Source of the DNA: Korobacter sp963758505
Lineage (GTDB): Bacteria > Acidobacteriota > Terriglobia > Terriglobales > Acidobacteriaceae
Direction of reading: 5' to 3'
Length of the DNA stretch: 64,000 bases
Assembly (NCBI GenBank): GCA_963758505.1
Contig: CAVWVJ010000001.1
Location: 434,001-498,000 of the forward strand
The notes beneath the pieces were generated by a model that ran no database searches, was not told the DNA's origin, and saw only the letters and a list, made by a program, of their open reading frames with translations. How positions within the stretch are numbered: position 1 is the first letter of the stretch; each line of letters opens with the position of its first letter. The position numbers and the translations under genes were made by a program. Below are positions 1-8,682 of this stretch, one piece after another.

Positions 1-2
1 CG

Positions 3-1550
3 CGACGCGAAGCCGCGGAAAAGGAACGCCACCTCCTCGCCGTGGCGGACGCAGAACGCCGCAAGTTGCGGGACTTGTTCGAGCAAGCGCCTGCGGGTAT
101 CGGCATGCTAAGCGGTCCCCAGCACGAGTGGACGTACGTAAACCCGGTGTACCTGGGATTTGTCGGGCGCAAATCCGAGCAGTTGCTGGGCAAGCCAATC
201 CGCGAATCGCTGCCGGAGATCGCAACCCAGGGATTTTTCGAGTTGCTCGACGATGTGTATCGCACCGGCAAGAGGTATGTAGGTATCGAGTCCCTGGCGC
301 GAGTCGGAACGGAAGATCCACGGGATGCGTACTTCGATTTCGTTTTCGAGCCGATGCGCGATGCGGACGGGAAGGTGGAAGGAGTGCTCATCCACGCCGT
401 CGAGGTGACCGACAGAGTGATCGTGCGTCGGGAACTCGAGTTGGAACTTCTGGAGCGCCGCAAAGTAGAACTGGAGTTAGAGAAGCAACGCAGCTTTCTC
501 GCCATGGCGCAGAAATCCGCGAACGTCGGAAGCTGGCAACTGGAACTGACGACCGACCCTCCGCAGGGATCCTGCTCCGAGGAGTTCGCGCACCTTTATG
601 GCTACGAGAAGGAAGACTTCGGTAGCTATGAACAATGGCTGGAGGCAGTTCATCCGGAAGATCGAAACTCGGCGGCGGACTCGGTGCGTGAGGCGATTCG
701 CACCCGGGAATCCTGGATCGCCGAATTTCGAATCCTACGCAAAGATGGCGCAGAGCGATGGATCTCCGGCCGCGGACAGTGCTTCTGCGACGAAGACGGA
801 AACCCGTTCCGCATGATCGGCGTCAATATCGACATTACGGAAAGAAAGTTGGCCGAAGAGGCGCTGCGCAACTCCGAGAAGCTGGCCGCGACGGGACGGC
901 TGGCGGCGACCATTGCCCACGAGATCAATAATCCGCTGGAAGCCGTGGGGAACTTGATTTTCCTGGTGCAACAGGAAGCTGCGCTTTCGGCGGACGCGAA
1001 GAACTATCTTCATATGGCGGATCAGGAACTCGAGCGCGTGACGCACATTGCGCGGCAGACCTTGGGTTTCTATCGCGATACTTCGTCGCCGGTGCAGGTC
1101 AACATCCGCGAATCGCTGCGGGATGTATTGCGGTTGTTCGAGCGCAAGCTCAAGTACAGGTCGATCACCACCGAGTTGGAAGCGCCGGATGACCTGGAAA
1201 TCCACGCGCTGCAGGGCGAGATTCGCCAGGTGCTGTCGAACCTTTTGACGAATGCGATGGACGCTTCTTCGCCGGGATCACGAATTTCGCTGCGCGCCCG
1301 CCGGACCGCGCACAATGGCTCTCGATTCGTCCGCATCTCGATCGGGGACCGAGGCCATGGCATTCCGGCGACGATCCAGCGCAATATCTTCATGCCATTC
1401 TTCACGACCAAGAAGGATGTCGGGACGGGACTTGGACTATGGGTCACCAAGAGCATGGTGGAGAAACACGGCGGCCGTATCGCGTTCCGTTCCAGGGAAG
1501 GTCTCGGGACGATATTCTCCGTCCTTTTGCCCGAGACCTACGCCACCTAG
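3..1550 (+). CDS. PAS-domain sensor histidine kinase, 5' end outside window
   Basis: Two-component sensor kinase. A GTG lies at 42, but the frame stays open to the window edge and upstream codons read as a charged helix, so the real start is probably outside. Numbering from the GTG, a PAS domain covers about residues 9-125, a coiled-coil linker follows to about 150, and a second PAS/PAC domain covers about 150-275, ending in DITERK. The phosphoacceptor helix contains AHEINNPLEAVGNL with His293. The ATPase domain shows the N box around Asn404 (LLTNAMD), the G1 box DRGHGIP near 436 and the G2 box GTGLGLWVTKSM near 465. No membrane segment is visible in this part. It ends 7 bases from the convergent mannosidase gene. 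A cognate regulator is not in view. Confidence 0.9.
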   Translation, partial: RREAAEKERHLLAVADAERRKLRDLFEQAPAGIGMLSGPQHEWTYVNPVYLGFVGRKSEQLLGKPIRESLPEIATQGFFELLDDVYRTGKRYVGIESLARVGTEDPRDAYFDFVFEPMRDADGKVEGVLIHAVEVTDRVIVRRELELELLERRKVELELEKQRSFLAMAQKSANVGSWQLELTTDPPQGSCSEEFAHLYGYEKEDFGSYEQWLEAVHPEDRNSAADSVREAIRTRESWIAEFRILRKDGAERWISGRGQCFCDEDGNPFRMIGVNIDITERKLAEEALRNSEKLAATGRLAATIAHEINNPLEAVGNLIFLVQQEAALSADAKNYLHMADQELERVTHIARQTLGFYRDTSSPVQVNIRESLRDVLRLFERKLKYRSITTELEAPDDLEIHALQGEIRQVLSNLLTNAMDASSPGSRISLRARRTAHNGSRFVRISIGDRGHGIPATIQRNIFMPFFTTKKDVGTGLGLWVTKSMVEKHGGRIAFRSREGLGTIFSVLLPETYAT

Positions 1551-1557
1551 CAGGGCC

Positions 1558-4500
1558 TCACTTTCCCAGGACATCATAAAGCGGCTGCGCCGGCGTGGAG
1601 GGCACATGGTCCTTCACCGCCGTGATCGCAAGCACTCGAATGTTTTCGTTCCTGGGCAAGGTGATTGTCTTTGCGCCTCGCGGAATCTCAAGCGGAAACG
1701 CGAAGAGATAGGAGTAGGAGTACGCCTCGTTGCTTCCGTCCGTTCCGTGACGATGCGAGGCAAACCAGGCGACGTCCGCGCGCTTGATGAAGCCCGGGGT
1801 GATCTGCCCGGTGAAGTCCATCACCGTGCGCGTGGTGGCTGCTCCGGAGGAGCCTGGCTCGGGCGGAACGCTTTCCTGGCGCATGTTCCAGCTCCGGCTA
1901 TCCCATTGCCCGAGGAAGCCGGTCCATTCGGGGACATCGACGTTGATCGATTTGTCTCCGACCGAGAAGGCGGCTTGCCGATCGCCTCCAGCGGCCGCGG
2001 CAAGAACATACACGCGGTCGAAGTCGCCCGCCGGCAAGGCGATGTTTTGTCCACGCGCAATCATCGCGTCGTTCTTCCCTGACGGCGCCAGGTGGAAACG
2101 GGCGCCGTCGAAGTCGATCGATGCCGGCAACATCTCCGCGGGCAGGGCGTGGCCTTGGCCATCGGCGGTCGGATCCTGCAACGAGCAGTCGAAGCAACCC
2201 TCGGCGGGCTTGCCGGTGGCCGTCGCGACAGAGGCATCGTAATCGAGCCCAACCGATGCCCACTTTGCGGGTGCAACGTGCGTTGGGGCAGGAGCAAGGT
2301 GAGCCGCGAAGGTGTGAATCTCGAAGGGCGTGAACGAGGTGGTGAGCGCTCCTCCAGTTACCGTTGCCGCGCCGATCGGCGCCTCCTGGCCATTGAGTTC
2401 CTTTGCAGCGCTCACCGGAGCCGCGAACTTCAAATGCACATCCTTGGCAGGGCGGCCATCCGTCTCGACCAAACGCACAACTACGTCGTCGGAATCCTCC
2501 GCTTTCTTGAGAGCCAGCACACGAACGTTCGGCTGGTCGATTTTCAACAGCGAGAACTGTTTCCCGAGTGCGCCATCGTGACCCGAGGTTGAGAACGCGA
2601 TCAGGGGCTGATTCAGGCGATAGCCCTGCCAATCCGTGCGGCCCTTTCGCCAGTCGCCCTCGTGCGCCGCAAGACCGTAAACGATCTGGTGATGACCCCA
2701 ATCCTGCGTTGTCTGGTCGTCGTAATCGCTGCGCCCGCTGCCGAGGCCTGGCGTATAGATGAGTGTCAATCTGAGAGTGTGGTCGTCCGGCTTATCGGAG
2801 CCATATTTGCAGTCGGAGAGCACGGTTACGCCGTCGTTTCCGCTCTTGTCCGTGAGGTCGAACCACTGGTGCGAAGCCACTTCGAACTTCTTGGGGTCAT
2901 TGGTGGGCCGCTCAATGGTTCCCACGTCCCAGTTGTAGGTGGCGAGGTCATTTTTTGCCGCCAGTGGAAACGTGGCCTTCAGCGCAGCTTCCCTGGATCG
3001 CCAATCGATGTCGTTGGCGAACTCGACGCGGTTGCCTGCGTCACCGGCAGAGAGCCGGATGGTTTCGACAAAATGAGATCCTTCAGCGTCACGCGTCACC
3101 TCGAGAGCAACCCGCGCCGGGCCTCGCTCCACGATGCGTACCTTTGCCGGTCCAGAAACGTACGCGCGGGGAGGCTTCTCCTGGTCTTCCCAATCCATGT
3201 TCCACGCGGGCCACTGTTTCGGTTTTTCGGTTTGGAAGGCCAGTCGAATCGGTGCCGAGAGCAATTCCTTGTTCAACTTTTTGTCGAAGACACTGCTGAC
3301 GTCGCCATTGGAATCGATTTGCACCCGGTAGCGCGCATTCTCAAGCGAAGACTCCGTGATCTTCAGCTCTCCTTCGCTGGCATTCGTGGCGCCTGGTTCG
3401 ACGTGATAGACCGCGAACCCGACCGAAGGGGCCTTGGCGACGAAGACGACCTTGTCTCCCTGGCGCTGCGATGGAACTTCTTTTCCATCCGGTGCGATGA
3501 CCCGAACGCTATCCGCGCCAGGCACCGTCGCTTCCACCACGTCTTCCCGTTCGACATTCAGCGGGTTATACACCGCAACCGGAGTTCCGTTGCCGCTCGT
3601 GTCCATGCCTGCAATGACGGTGCTGCTGGCGTCCTGGAGGACGCCGGCAAACTGGTTCATCGCGATCACATCATCGTTCCACGCGTAATTGTAGGACTGC
3701 GGCGTTGCGGTTCCAGCCATGATGTCGTGAAACTGGCCGCCCATCACCAGCGTCCACGCGTCGTTCAGACTTTTCTGCGGATAGCTTCTGCCGCCCAGCC
3801 AGGCCGCCGCGACGGACGCCTTCTCCGCGGCGTCCGCGAGCAGTTCGTTCTTGCGGTTCCAGCGCTTCTGATAAGCCTCGGAGGTTAAGGAGCCGGCGGA
3901 ATGATTGGTGAGTTCCAGTTCTCCCTTGTAACGCGGAAGGTGCGCGGTGTTGTTGCCGATGTCGAGAAACATCTGATCGGCGGTCGAGGAGATGACGCGA
4001 ACCGGACCATCGCCAACATGTACGACCGGTCCCGGAGGAGGTGTTTGTTCCGCTCCGGTGTAGGCCGGCAGAGGATACTCGCCCTTATGCAGGATGGCTT
4101 CGAGCAACTTCACCGAGTCTTCTGTCGGTGCCCCACCGATGTCGCCGGTGCCGTAGTAGTGATAGTCGGTGAAGAGGCCGCTGACCTTGCCGTTTTGTCG
4201 CACGCGCTCCGCCCAATTGTCCTGGTACGTCCAGAGCTCGTGTTCCTGTTCGCTGTGACCGCGCGTGGAGGTGCTTCCGGCGGGAAGAGGTTTGCTGAGG
4301 TCCGTGGAAATGTCGGCGCTGTAGCTGCCTGGGTTGAGGCCGGCGAGCACGCTGCGGCCATCCGGGCCTTCCCATATGCCGACATTGAATGGGGTTCCTG
4401 CGGGGGTGCGCTCGGGGGAGTTCCACCCTCCCGCCGGAGCCGATGATCCCCATGTGAGCTTCTGGGTTGAGAACCCCTTGATGCCGGCATGTGCAAGGAT

Positions 4501-5064
4501 GCTGGGCAGAGAAGCTGGAAACCCGAAACAGTCGGGGAGCATATATTCCGCGCTCGCCTTGCCGAAGTCGTGACGGAAGTATTCATTGCCGTACAGGACC
4601 TGGCGGAAGATCGACTCGGCAGAAGGCGAGTTGACGTCGCTCTCTTCCATGGAAGAACCGGCGGGGAACCAGCGGCCCGCGGCGACGTAGCGCTGCAGGC
4701 GTTTGTAGTCGTCCGGGTAGTACTCCTTCATCAGGCGATAGCGGTTCGCGCCGCTGAAGTTGAAGATGTAGTCAGGATATTTCTCGAAGAGGGCAAAATT
4801 GTTGCGCAAAGTCTTCGAAAGATATTCGCGAATGACCAGCGGGTACTCCCAGCGCCATTCGGTGTCAAGATGCGCATAGCCAACCACGTACAAAGTCGGT
4901 TGTTTCGTCAGGTCCGGCCTGGTGCGTGCTGCCGCGCCGCCGGATTTCACCTGAGATGGTTTGGGCGAAGAAGACGCCGCGGGAGCATTTTGCGCGAAAG
5001 ATGTTGAGAGACTTAGGAAACAGATTACAACCAATGTTGAGAAACAAGAGCCCAGTTTCTTCAT
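1558..5064 (-). CDS. Exported glycoside hydrolase family 38 alpha-mannosidase
   Basis: About 1168 residues. The start at 5064 gives a clear signal peptide (MKKLGSCFS, then a hydrophobic stretch ending SFA/Q); the longer frame from 5100 puts 12 residues in front of it and is less likely. GH38 hallmarks are the zinc-site motif HLDTEWRW near residue 65 and PDCFGFPASLP near 178, where the Asp corresponds to the family nucleophile. A central GH38 helical domain and long beta-sandwich C-terminal domains follow. The family hydrolyses alpha-linked mannose, and export implies action on glycans in the periplasm or outside the cell. It diverges from a TMTC-like membrane glycosyltransferase across about 150 bases, so the two may share control. 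The exact linkage specificity cannot be read from sequence. Confidence 0.88.
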   Translation of the reverse strand: MKKLGSCFSTLVVICFLSLSTSFAQNAPAASSSPKPSQVKSGGAAARTRPDLTKQPTLYVVGYAHLDTEWRWEYPLVIREYLSKTLRNNFALFEKYPDYIFNFSGANRYRLMKEYYPDDYKRLQRYVAAGRWFPAGSSMEESDVNSPSAESIFRQVLYGNEYFRHDFGKASAEYMLPDCFGFPASLPSILAHAGIKGFSTQKLTWGSSAPAGGWNSPERTPAGTPFNVGIWEGPDGRSVLAGLNPGSYSADISTDLSKPLPAGSTSTRGHSEQEHELWTYQDNWAERVRQNGKVSGLFTDYHYYGTGDIGGAPTEDSVKLLEAILHKGEYPLPAYTGAEQTPPPGPVVHVGDGPVRVISSTADQMFLDIGNNTAHLPRYKGELELTNHSAGSLTSEAYQKRWNRKNELLADAAEKASVAAAWLGGRSYPQKSLNDAWTLVMGGQFHDIMAGTATPQSYNYAWNDDVIAMNQFAGVLQDASSTVIAGMDTSGNGTPVAVYNPLNVEREDVVEATVPGADSVRVIAPDGKEVPSQRQGDKVVFVAKAPSVGFAVYHVEPGATNASEGELKITESSLENARYRVQIDSNGDVSSVFDKKLNKELLSAPIRLAFQTEKPKQWPAWNMDWEDQEKPPRAYVSGPAKVRIVERGPARVALEVTRDAEGSHFVETIRLSAGDAGNRVEFANDIDWRSREAALKATFPLAAKNDLATYNWDVGTIERPTNDPKKFEVASHQWFDLTDKSGNDGVTVLSDCKYGSDKPDDHTLRLTLIYTPGLGSGRSDYDDQTTQDWGHHQIVYGLAAHEGDWRKGRTDWQGYRLNQPLIAFSTSGHDGALGKQFSLLKIDQPNVRVLALKKAEDSDDVVVRLVETDGRPAKDVHLKFAAPVSAAKELNGQEAPIGAATVTGGALTTSFTPFEIHTFAAHLAPAPTHVAPAKWASVGLDYDASVATATGKPAEGCFDCSLQDPTADGQGHALPAEMLPASIDFDGARFHLAPSGKNDAMIARGQNIALPAGDFDRVYVLAAAAGGDRQAAFSVGDKSINVDVPEWTGFLGQWDSRSWNMRQESVPPEPGSSGAATTRTVMDFTGQITPGFIKRADVAWFASHRHGTDGSNEAYSYSYLFAFPLEIPRGAKTITLPRNENIRVLAITAVKDHVPSTPAQPLYDVLGK

Positions 5065-5216
5065 GAATGCCCCCGTTGGAAACCTATAGAGCCGTCTCAT
5101 CTACACGATCACACCGGCCAAACAGGATACATGATGGAGACAGGAGCTTCCGGGACGAATCCCTCTAGTGGATGTACGGCGGGAGCGGCTTCGTTTATAA
5201 AGAGGGAACCACACTC

Positions 5217-6986
5217 ATGGAACCTCCGCAGCCGTCCCCGGGAGCCGCAACCACGGCCCGCAAACCAACGCAGGTGATCGACTGGCTGCTGCAGCCGAAG
5301 ATTCTCTTTCGCGCTGGATTGCTCCTGGTGCTCTGCCTCTACATCCGGGCGGTCGGCTTTGATTTCGTTTACGACGATCTGATGATCCCGGTCAGCCCGT
5401 GGATCCAATCGTGGCATGGCGTGATCGATGCCTTCAAGATTGATGTGTTCGGTACGGGCGGCCAGTCGCAGACGTCTTACTATCGGCCTCTGGCCTCGGC
5501 GCTCACCGTAATCGTTGCACGCCTTACCGCGGTTTCACCGGCATGGTTTCACCTGGTCTCGATCCTGATCGGCCTGATGGCTTATGTTGCCGCTTATCTG
5601 TTCGGCCGCGAATTTTTCAACGACGATGCCACAGCCGCGCTCACCGCGATTCTGTTTGCGGTGCATCCCACGAAAGTCGAGACTACTGCCTGGAATGGGA
5701 GCGCCTTTTGCGACGGACAAGCAGCAATCTATTTTTTCGCTGTATTGATCTGTTACCTGCGATGGTGGAAGTGTCGCAAACCCCCATGGATCTTGGGCTC
5801 CGCGCTGTTCTTCCTGGCGGCGATCTTCACCAAGGAGACGATGATCGTTCTGCCGGTGCTGATCGCGGTGCATGCGTTGCTGGTGGGCGAGCGCGGGACG
5901 AAGCTGCGAACGGCCGTGCTCCTGATGATTCCCTACGCGGTGGTTGCCTCGGGGTACTGGTTCGCGCGTCGGGCGGTGCTCCGGCCGCTGGCGAATTCCA
6001 GCATCGCGGTGCAGCCGACATTCACCCTTGTAAATTTCTGGAGCGCGCCGATTGCGTTCTGGTGGTATGTCAAAGAACTTGTATTCCCGTATAAGCTCGC
6101 GATCCTGTATGACTCCATGGTCGTTCGGCAGCCTTCGCTTCGGGCTTTCTGGCTTCCGCTGGTTGGCATTGTGGCGCTGGGCATCGTGGCGCTCTGGGCG
6201 TGGCGCCGGAGCCGCTCCTGGCGGCTGCTGTTCCTGACCGCGTGGTTCGTGCTGGCGCTCGGGCCGGCGATCGCAATGTCGCCGATGGTTACGGTACATG
6301 ATCGCTATCTGCAACTGGCCGCATATCCGTTCTGCGCGCTGCCGGCAGGCGCGCTGCTGTGGGTTGAGCGGCATCGGATTGCATGGCGATGGGCCGCTGC
6401 CGCCTTATCTCTCCTGCTGATTGCGGCGTGGTCGCTGAGCACCTGGCACGAGGTGGGGTTCTGGGACAACAGTATGGCCCTTTGGAGCAGGGCAGTGCAG
6501 GTCGCCCCGAGAAACATTAACGCCCGCGTGGAACTCGCGCGGCTTTATGCCACAGACAACGTGGCGGGCGCGCTGCGCGTGCTGGATGACGGGCTGCAAT
6601 GGGTTCCGACATCGCCGGGGCTGTGGCGAATGCGAGGGCTGTTGCTCTTCAATGCGGGGAGCTATGAGGATGCCCGCGCCTCTCTGAGGAAGTCTCTGGA
6701 GGTTTCGGAGGCGTTTGGCGCGAACCCGCAGTCCATGCCCACGGATGTGAAATACGGCAGAGCGACGGCGGCCTTCTATCTTGGACAGATCGAGATGATC
6801 GAGGGCCGGCCGAAGGCTGCCGATGCCTGGCTCAGGACAGCAATTGCGATCGACCCGACGAACCTGGATTACGAGCGGGCGATGGTGGAGAACCTGAGAA
6901 AAGAAGGATTGCATGAGGAAGCGGATCGCCAACAGAAGTTCTTCGATCAACTGGTGCAAGCAACTACGATGAAACCGCCCCGTTGA
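5217..6986 (+). CDS. TMTC-like membrane glycosyltransferase with C-terminal TPRs
   Basis: About 589 residues from the ATG at 5217, which has a purine-rich AGAGGGA about 10 bases upstream; an ATG at 5172 is in frame. The first 420 residues are polytopic, with roughly ten hydrophobic helices. The early luminal pattern resembles TMTC/DUF1736 proteins: an acidic DD after the first helix, then YYRPLASAL, WFHL and LFAVHPTKVETTAW. The C-terminal 170 residues form about four TPR-like helical pairs. TMTC and PMT families use polyprenyl-phosphate sugars to glycosylate proteins, and the TPRs may bind the acceptor. The neighbour is an exported alpha-mannosidase. Its stop is 1 base from the convergent cmk stop. 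The sugar and acceptor are unknown; the family link is from motif resemblance only. Confidence 0.7.
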   Translation: MEPPQPSPGAATTARKPTQVIDWLLQPKILFRAGLLLVLCLYIRAVGFDFVYDDLMIPVSPWIQSWHGVIDAFKIDVFGTGGQSQTSYYRPLASALTVIVARLTAVSPAWFHLVSILIGLMAYVAAYLFGREFFNDDATAALTAILFAVHPTKVETTAWNGSAFCDGQAAIYFFAVLICYLRWWKCRKPPWILGSALFFLAAIFTKETMIVLPVLIAVHALLVGERGTKLRTAVLLMIPYAVVASGYWFARRAVLRPLANSSIAVQPTFTLVNFWSAPIAFWWYVKELVFPYKLAILYDSMVVRQPSLRAFWLPLVGIVALGIVALWAWRRSRSWRLLFLTAWFVLALGPAIAMSPMVTVHDRYLQLAAYPFCALPAGALLWVERHRIAWRWAAAALSLLLIAAWSLSTWHEVGFWDNSMALWSRAVQVAPRNINARVELARLYATDNVAGALRVLDDGLQWVPTSPGLWRMRGLLLFNAGSYEDARASLRKSLEVSEAFGANPQSMPTDVKYGRATAAFYLGQIEMIEGRPKAADAWLRTAIAIDPTNLDYERAMVENLRKEGLHEEADRQQKFFDQLVQATTMKPPR

Positions 6987-6987
6987 G

Positions 6988-7674
6988 CTAGGCGCAACCG
7001 ATTCGCTTCGCGATCAACTCGTCAATCCTGGCTACGACTTCGTCAATCCCAAGCGTCGAAGAGTCAAGATGAACCGCGTCGGCAGCGGCGATGAGCGGCG
7101 AAACCGTTCTCGTAGAATCGCGCTGATCGCGCCGTTGCAACTCCTCAGCGAGAGCTTTGGCTTGCGCAGGATTATTTTTTGCGGATGCCTGTTCGATGCG
7201 GCGGGCGGCGCGGACATTGGGATCGGCATCGAGAAAAATCTTGAGGTCGGCGTCCGGGAACACGACGGTCCCGATGTCGCGGCCTTCCATAATCACGCCA
7301 CCGTTCGCGCCCATTTCGCGCTGGCGGGCGACCATCCATTCGCGAACGGGAGGATGGACGGAAACGCGAGAGGCGCCTTCGGTGACGTCACGCTCGCGGA
7401 TCCTTCGCGAAACATCCTGCGAATCGAGCAGCACGCGGTTGCCGTCCAGTTGGGGCTGCAGTTCGATCTTAGACTTATGGGCGAGTTGGAGGAGGGCGTC
7501 GGAATCGTCGAAGGAGATGTCGTTGAGAATCGCTTTCAGAGCCAGGGCGCGGTACATGGCGCCGGACTCCAGGTTCACGTATCCGAGCTTGCGCGCCAAT
7601 CGCGAGGCGATTGTGCTTTTGCCTGCGCCCGCGGGACCGTCGATAGCAATCACCAGCTTGCGAGGTTGGCTCAT
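6988..7674 (-). CDS. cmk: Cytidylate kinase
   Basis: Transfers the gamma-phosphate of ATP to CMP or dCMP in cytosolic pyrimidine nucleotide metabolism. The 228 residues match the bacterial CMP kinase length. The P-loop GPAGAGKST is at residues 14-22, followed by the CMP-site segment LESGAMYRALAL. EGRDIGTVVFPDAD is the conserved NMP-binding/core motif, and the lid region RRDQRDSTRTVSPL is present. The start codon overlaps the stop of the upstream gene by one base (TGATG), so the two are probably translated together. It converges on the TMTC-like gene with almost no spacer. Confidence 0.95.
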   Translation of the reverse strand: MSQPRKLVIAIDGPAGAGKSTIASRLARKLGYVNLESGAMYRALALKAILNDISFDDSDALLQLAHKSKIELQPQLDGNRVLLDSQDVSRRIRERDVTEGASRVSVHPPVREWMVARQREMGANGGVIMEGRDIGTVVFPDADLKIFLDADPNVRAARRIEQASAKNNPAQAKALAEELQRRDQRDSTRTVSPLIAAADAVHLDSSTLGIDEVVARIDELIAKRIGCA

Positions 7675-8615
7675 CAGTTCGGTTTCGGTCCAGGAATAAT
7701 GCGCGATCTACGGCGGTCTACGAGCGGCCGATTGCGCTGCGGAGATTCACGATGCCGCTCCGATCGCGGGGCCGTCTCAATTTTCGGCGGAGTAATGGTT
7801 AGCATCGCTCGCCCTCCGACATGCACATAACTGAACTCGCGCGCGGCGAGCAGTGCGTGAATCGCGTCACGTGCCTTGGAGCGTGCGACGAGGTGGCTGA
7901 AGAAGTCTTCTACCTCGCTTTGTTCCGCGGCAACGACACAGTCCACGTACTTGGAGATGAGCGCGGAAAGCGATTCCGGCACCGAAAGATGCATGCCTTC
8001 GCGCACCGGGTCGGGCGCCCAGCGGAAGAGAACATCCCAGAAGGCGCCTTCTTCGCGGGTGTAATCCACGCGCGTAATGCGCAACTTGGACCAGAGTTCG
8101 TTGAGCGCGCGATCGAGGGCAGCGTCGGAAGGATCGCCCCCGAGCGTGGCGCGAAGCCGCTGCTTCGAAATCGGCCCGTCTTTCTGGATCACCTGGAAAG
8201 CGTGTGCAGCGAGCGGAGAGTACTCCGAACGCGGCCCGCTCTTCGGGATCTGGCGCGGATTGCGATCCCCGACGAGTCCGTAGAAGAACGGAAAAACAGA
8301 AGAAGCAACGAGGAAGGGTGTTTCCCCAAAAACATTCGCCTCGAAGGCGCCGCGCGATCGGAGCAGCCGAACCATCAACTCGGTCGCGTCCTGTGCCCGC
8401 GGATCGGCAAACGCATGTTGCCAGGTAGGAAGATTCACTTCATTGCCGACTGACGCGCCAAGGAACGTCGGTACAAGCACGGGCGGGCGCAACGGGTACA
8501 TGGTGCAGAAGCCGACAGTCTCAATGAAATCGCGTGCATCTTCCACGGTGCGGATGGGTTCCTCACCAAGACGCCACTTTTTCTGCCGGAGTTCCTGCAA
8601 CTGCTGGTCAGTCAT
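7674..8615 (-). CDS. AlkZ/YcaQ-like winged-helix protein
   Basis: A 313-residue soluble protein without signal peptide or membrane helix. It has a layout reminiscent of the AlkZ/YcaQ (HTH_42) superfamily: a first domain with aromatic and proline-rich segments, a winged-helix-like middle (SPLAAHAFQVIQKDGPISKQ through the TLGGDPSDAALDRAL helix), then WDVLFRWAPDPVREG. AlkZ proteins are DNA glycosylases that unhook crosslinks, but I cannot locate the QxQ catalytic pair of AlkZ, so activity is not claimed. The C-terminal 35 residues are basic and low complexity. It sits between mutL and cmk, 67 bases after mutL, and overlaps cmk by one base. The operon with mutL fits a DNA-repair role but does not prove it. 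Confidence 0.5.
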   Translation of the reverse strand: MTDQQLQELRQKKWRLGEEPIRTVEDARDFIETVGFCTMYPLRPPVLVPTFLGASVGNEVNLPTWQHAFADPRAQDATELMVRLLRSRGAFEANVFGETPFLVASSVFPFFYGLVGDRNPRQIPKSGPRSEYSPLAAHAFQVIQKDGPISKQRLRATLGGDPSDAALDRALNELWSKLRITRVDYTREEGAFWDVLFRWAPDPVREGMHLSVPESLSALISKYVDCVVAAEQSEVEDFFSHLVARSKARDAIHALLAAREFSYVHVGGRAMLTITPPKIETAPRSERHRESPQRNRPLVDRRRSRIIPGPKPN

Positions 8616-8682
8616 CGATCTTTCTCAATCTCTCTATGGTAACTGACGCGGTGGTCTTGCGCGATGCCCCAGAAGTCGTCAG

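Noticed and set aside
2662..3888. 408-codon plus-strand frame inside the mannosidase gene
   Set aside because: Antisense to conserved GH38 sequence; no family motif, no ribosome-binding site.
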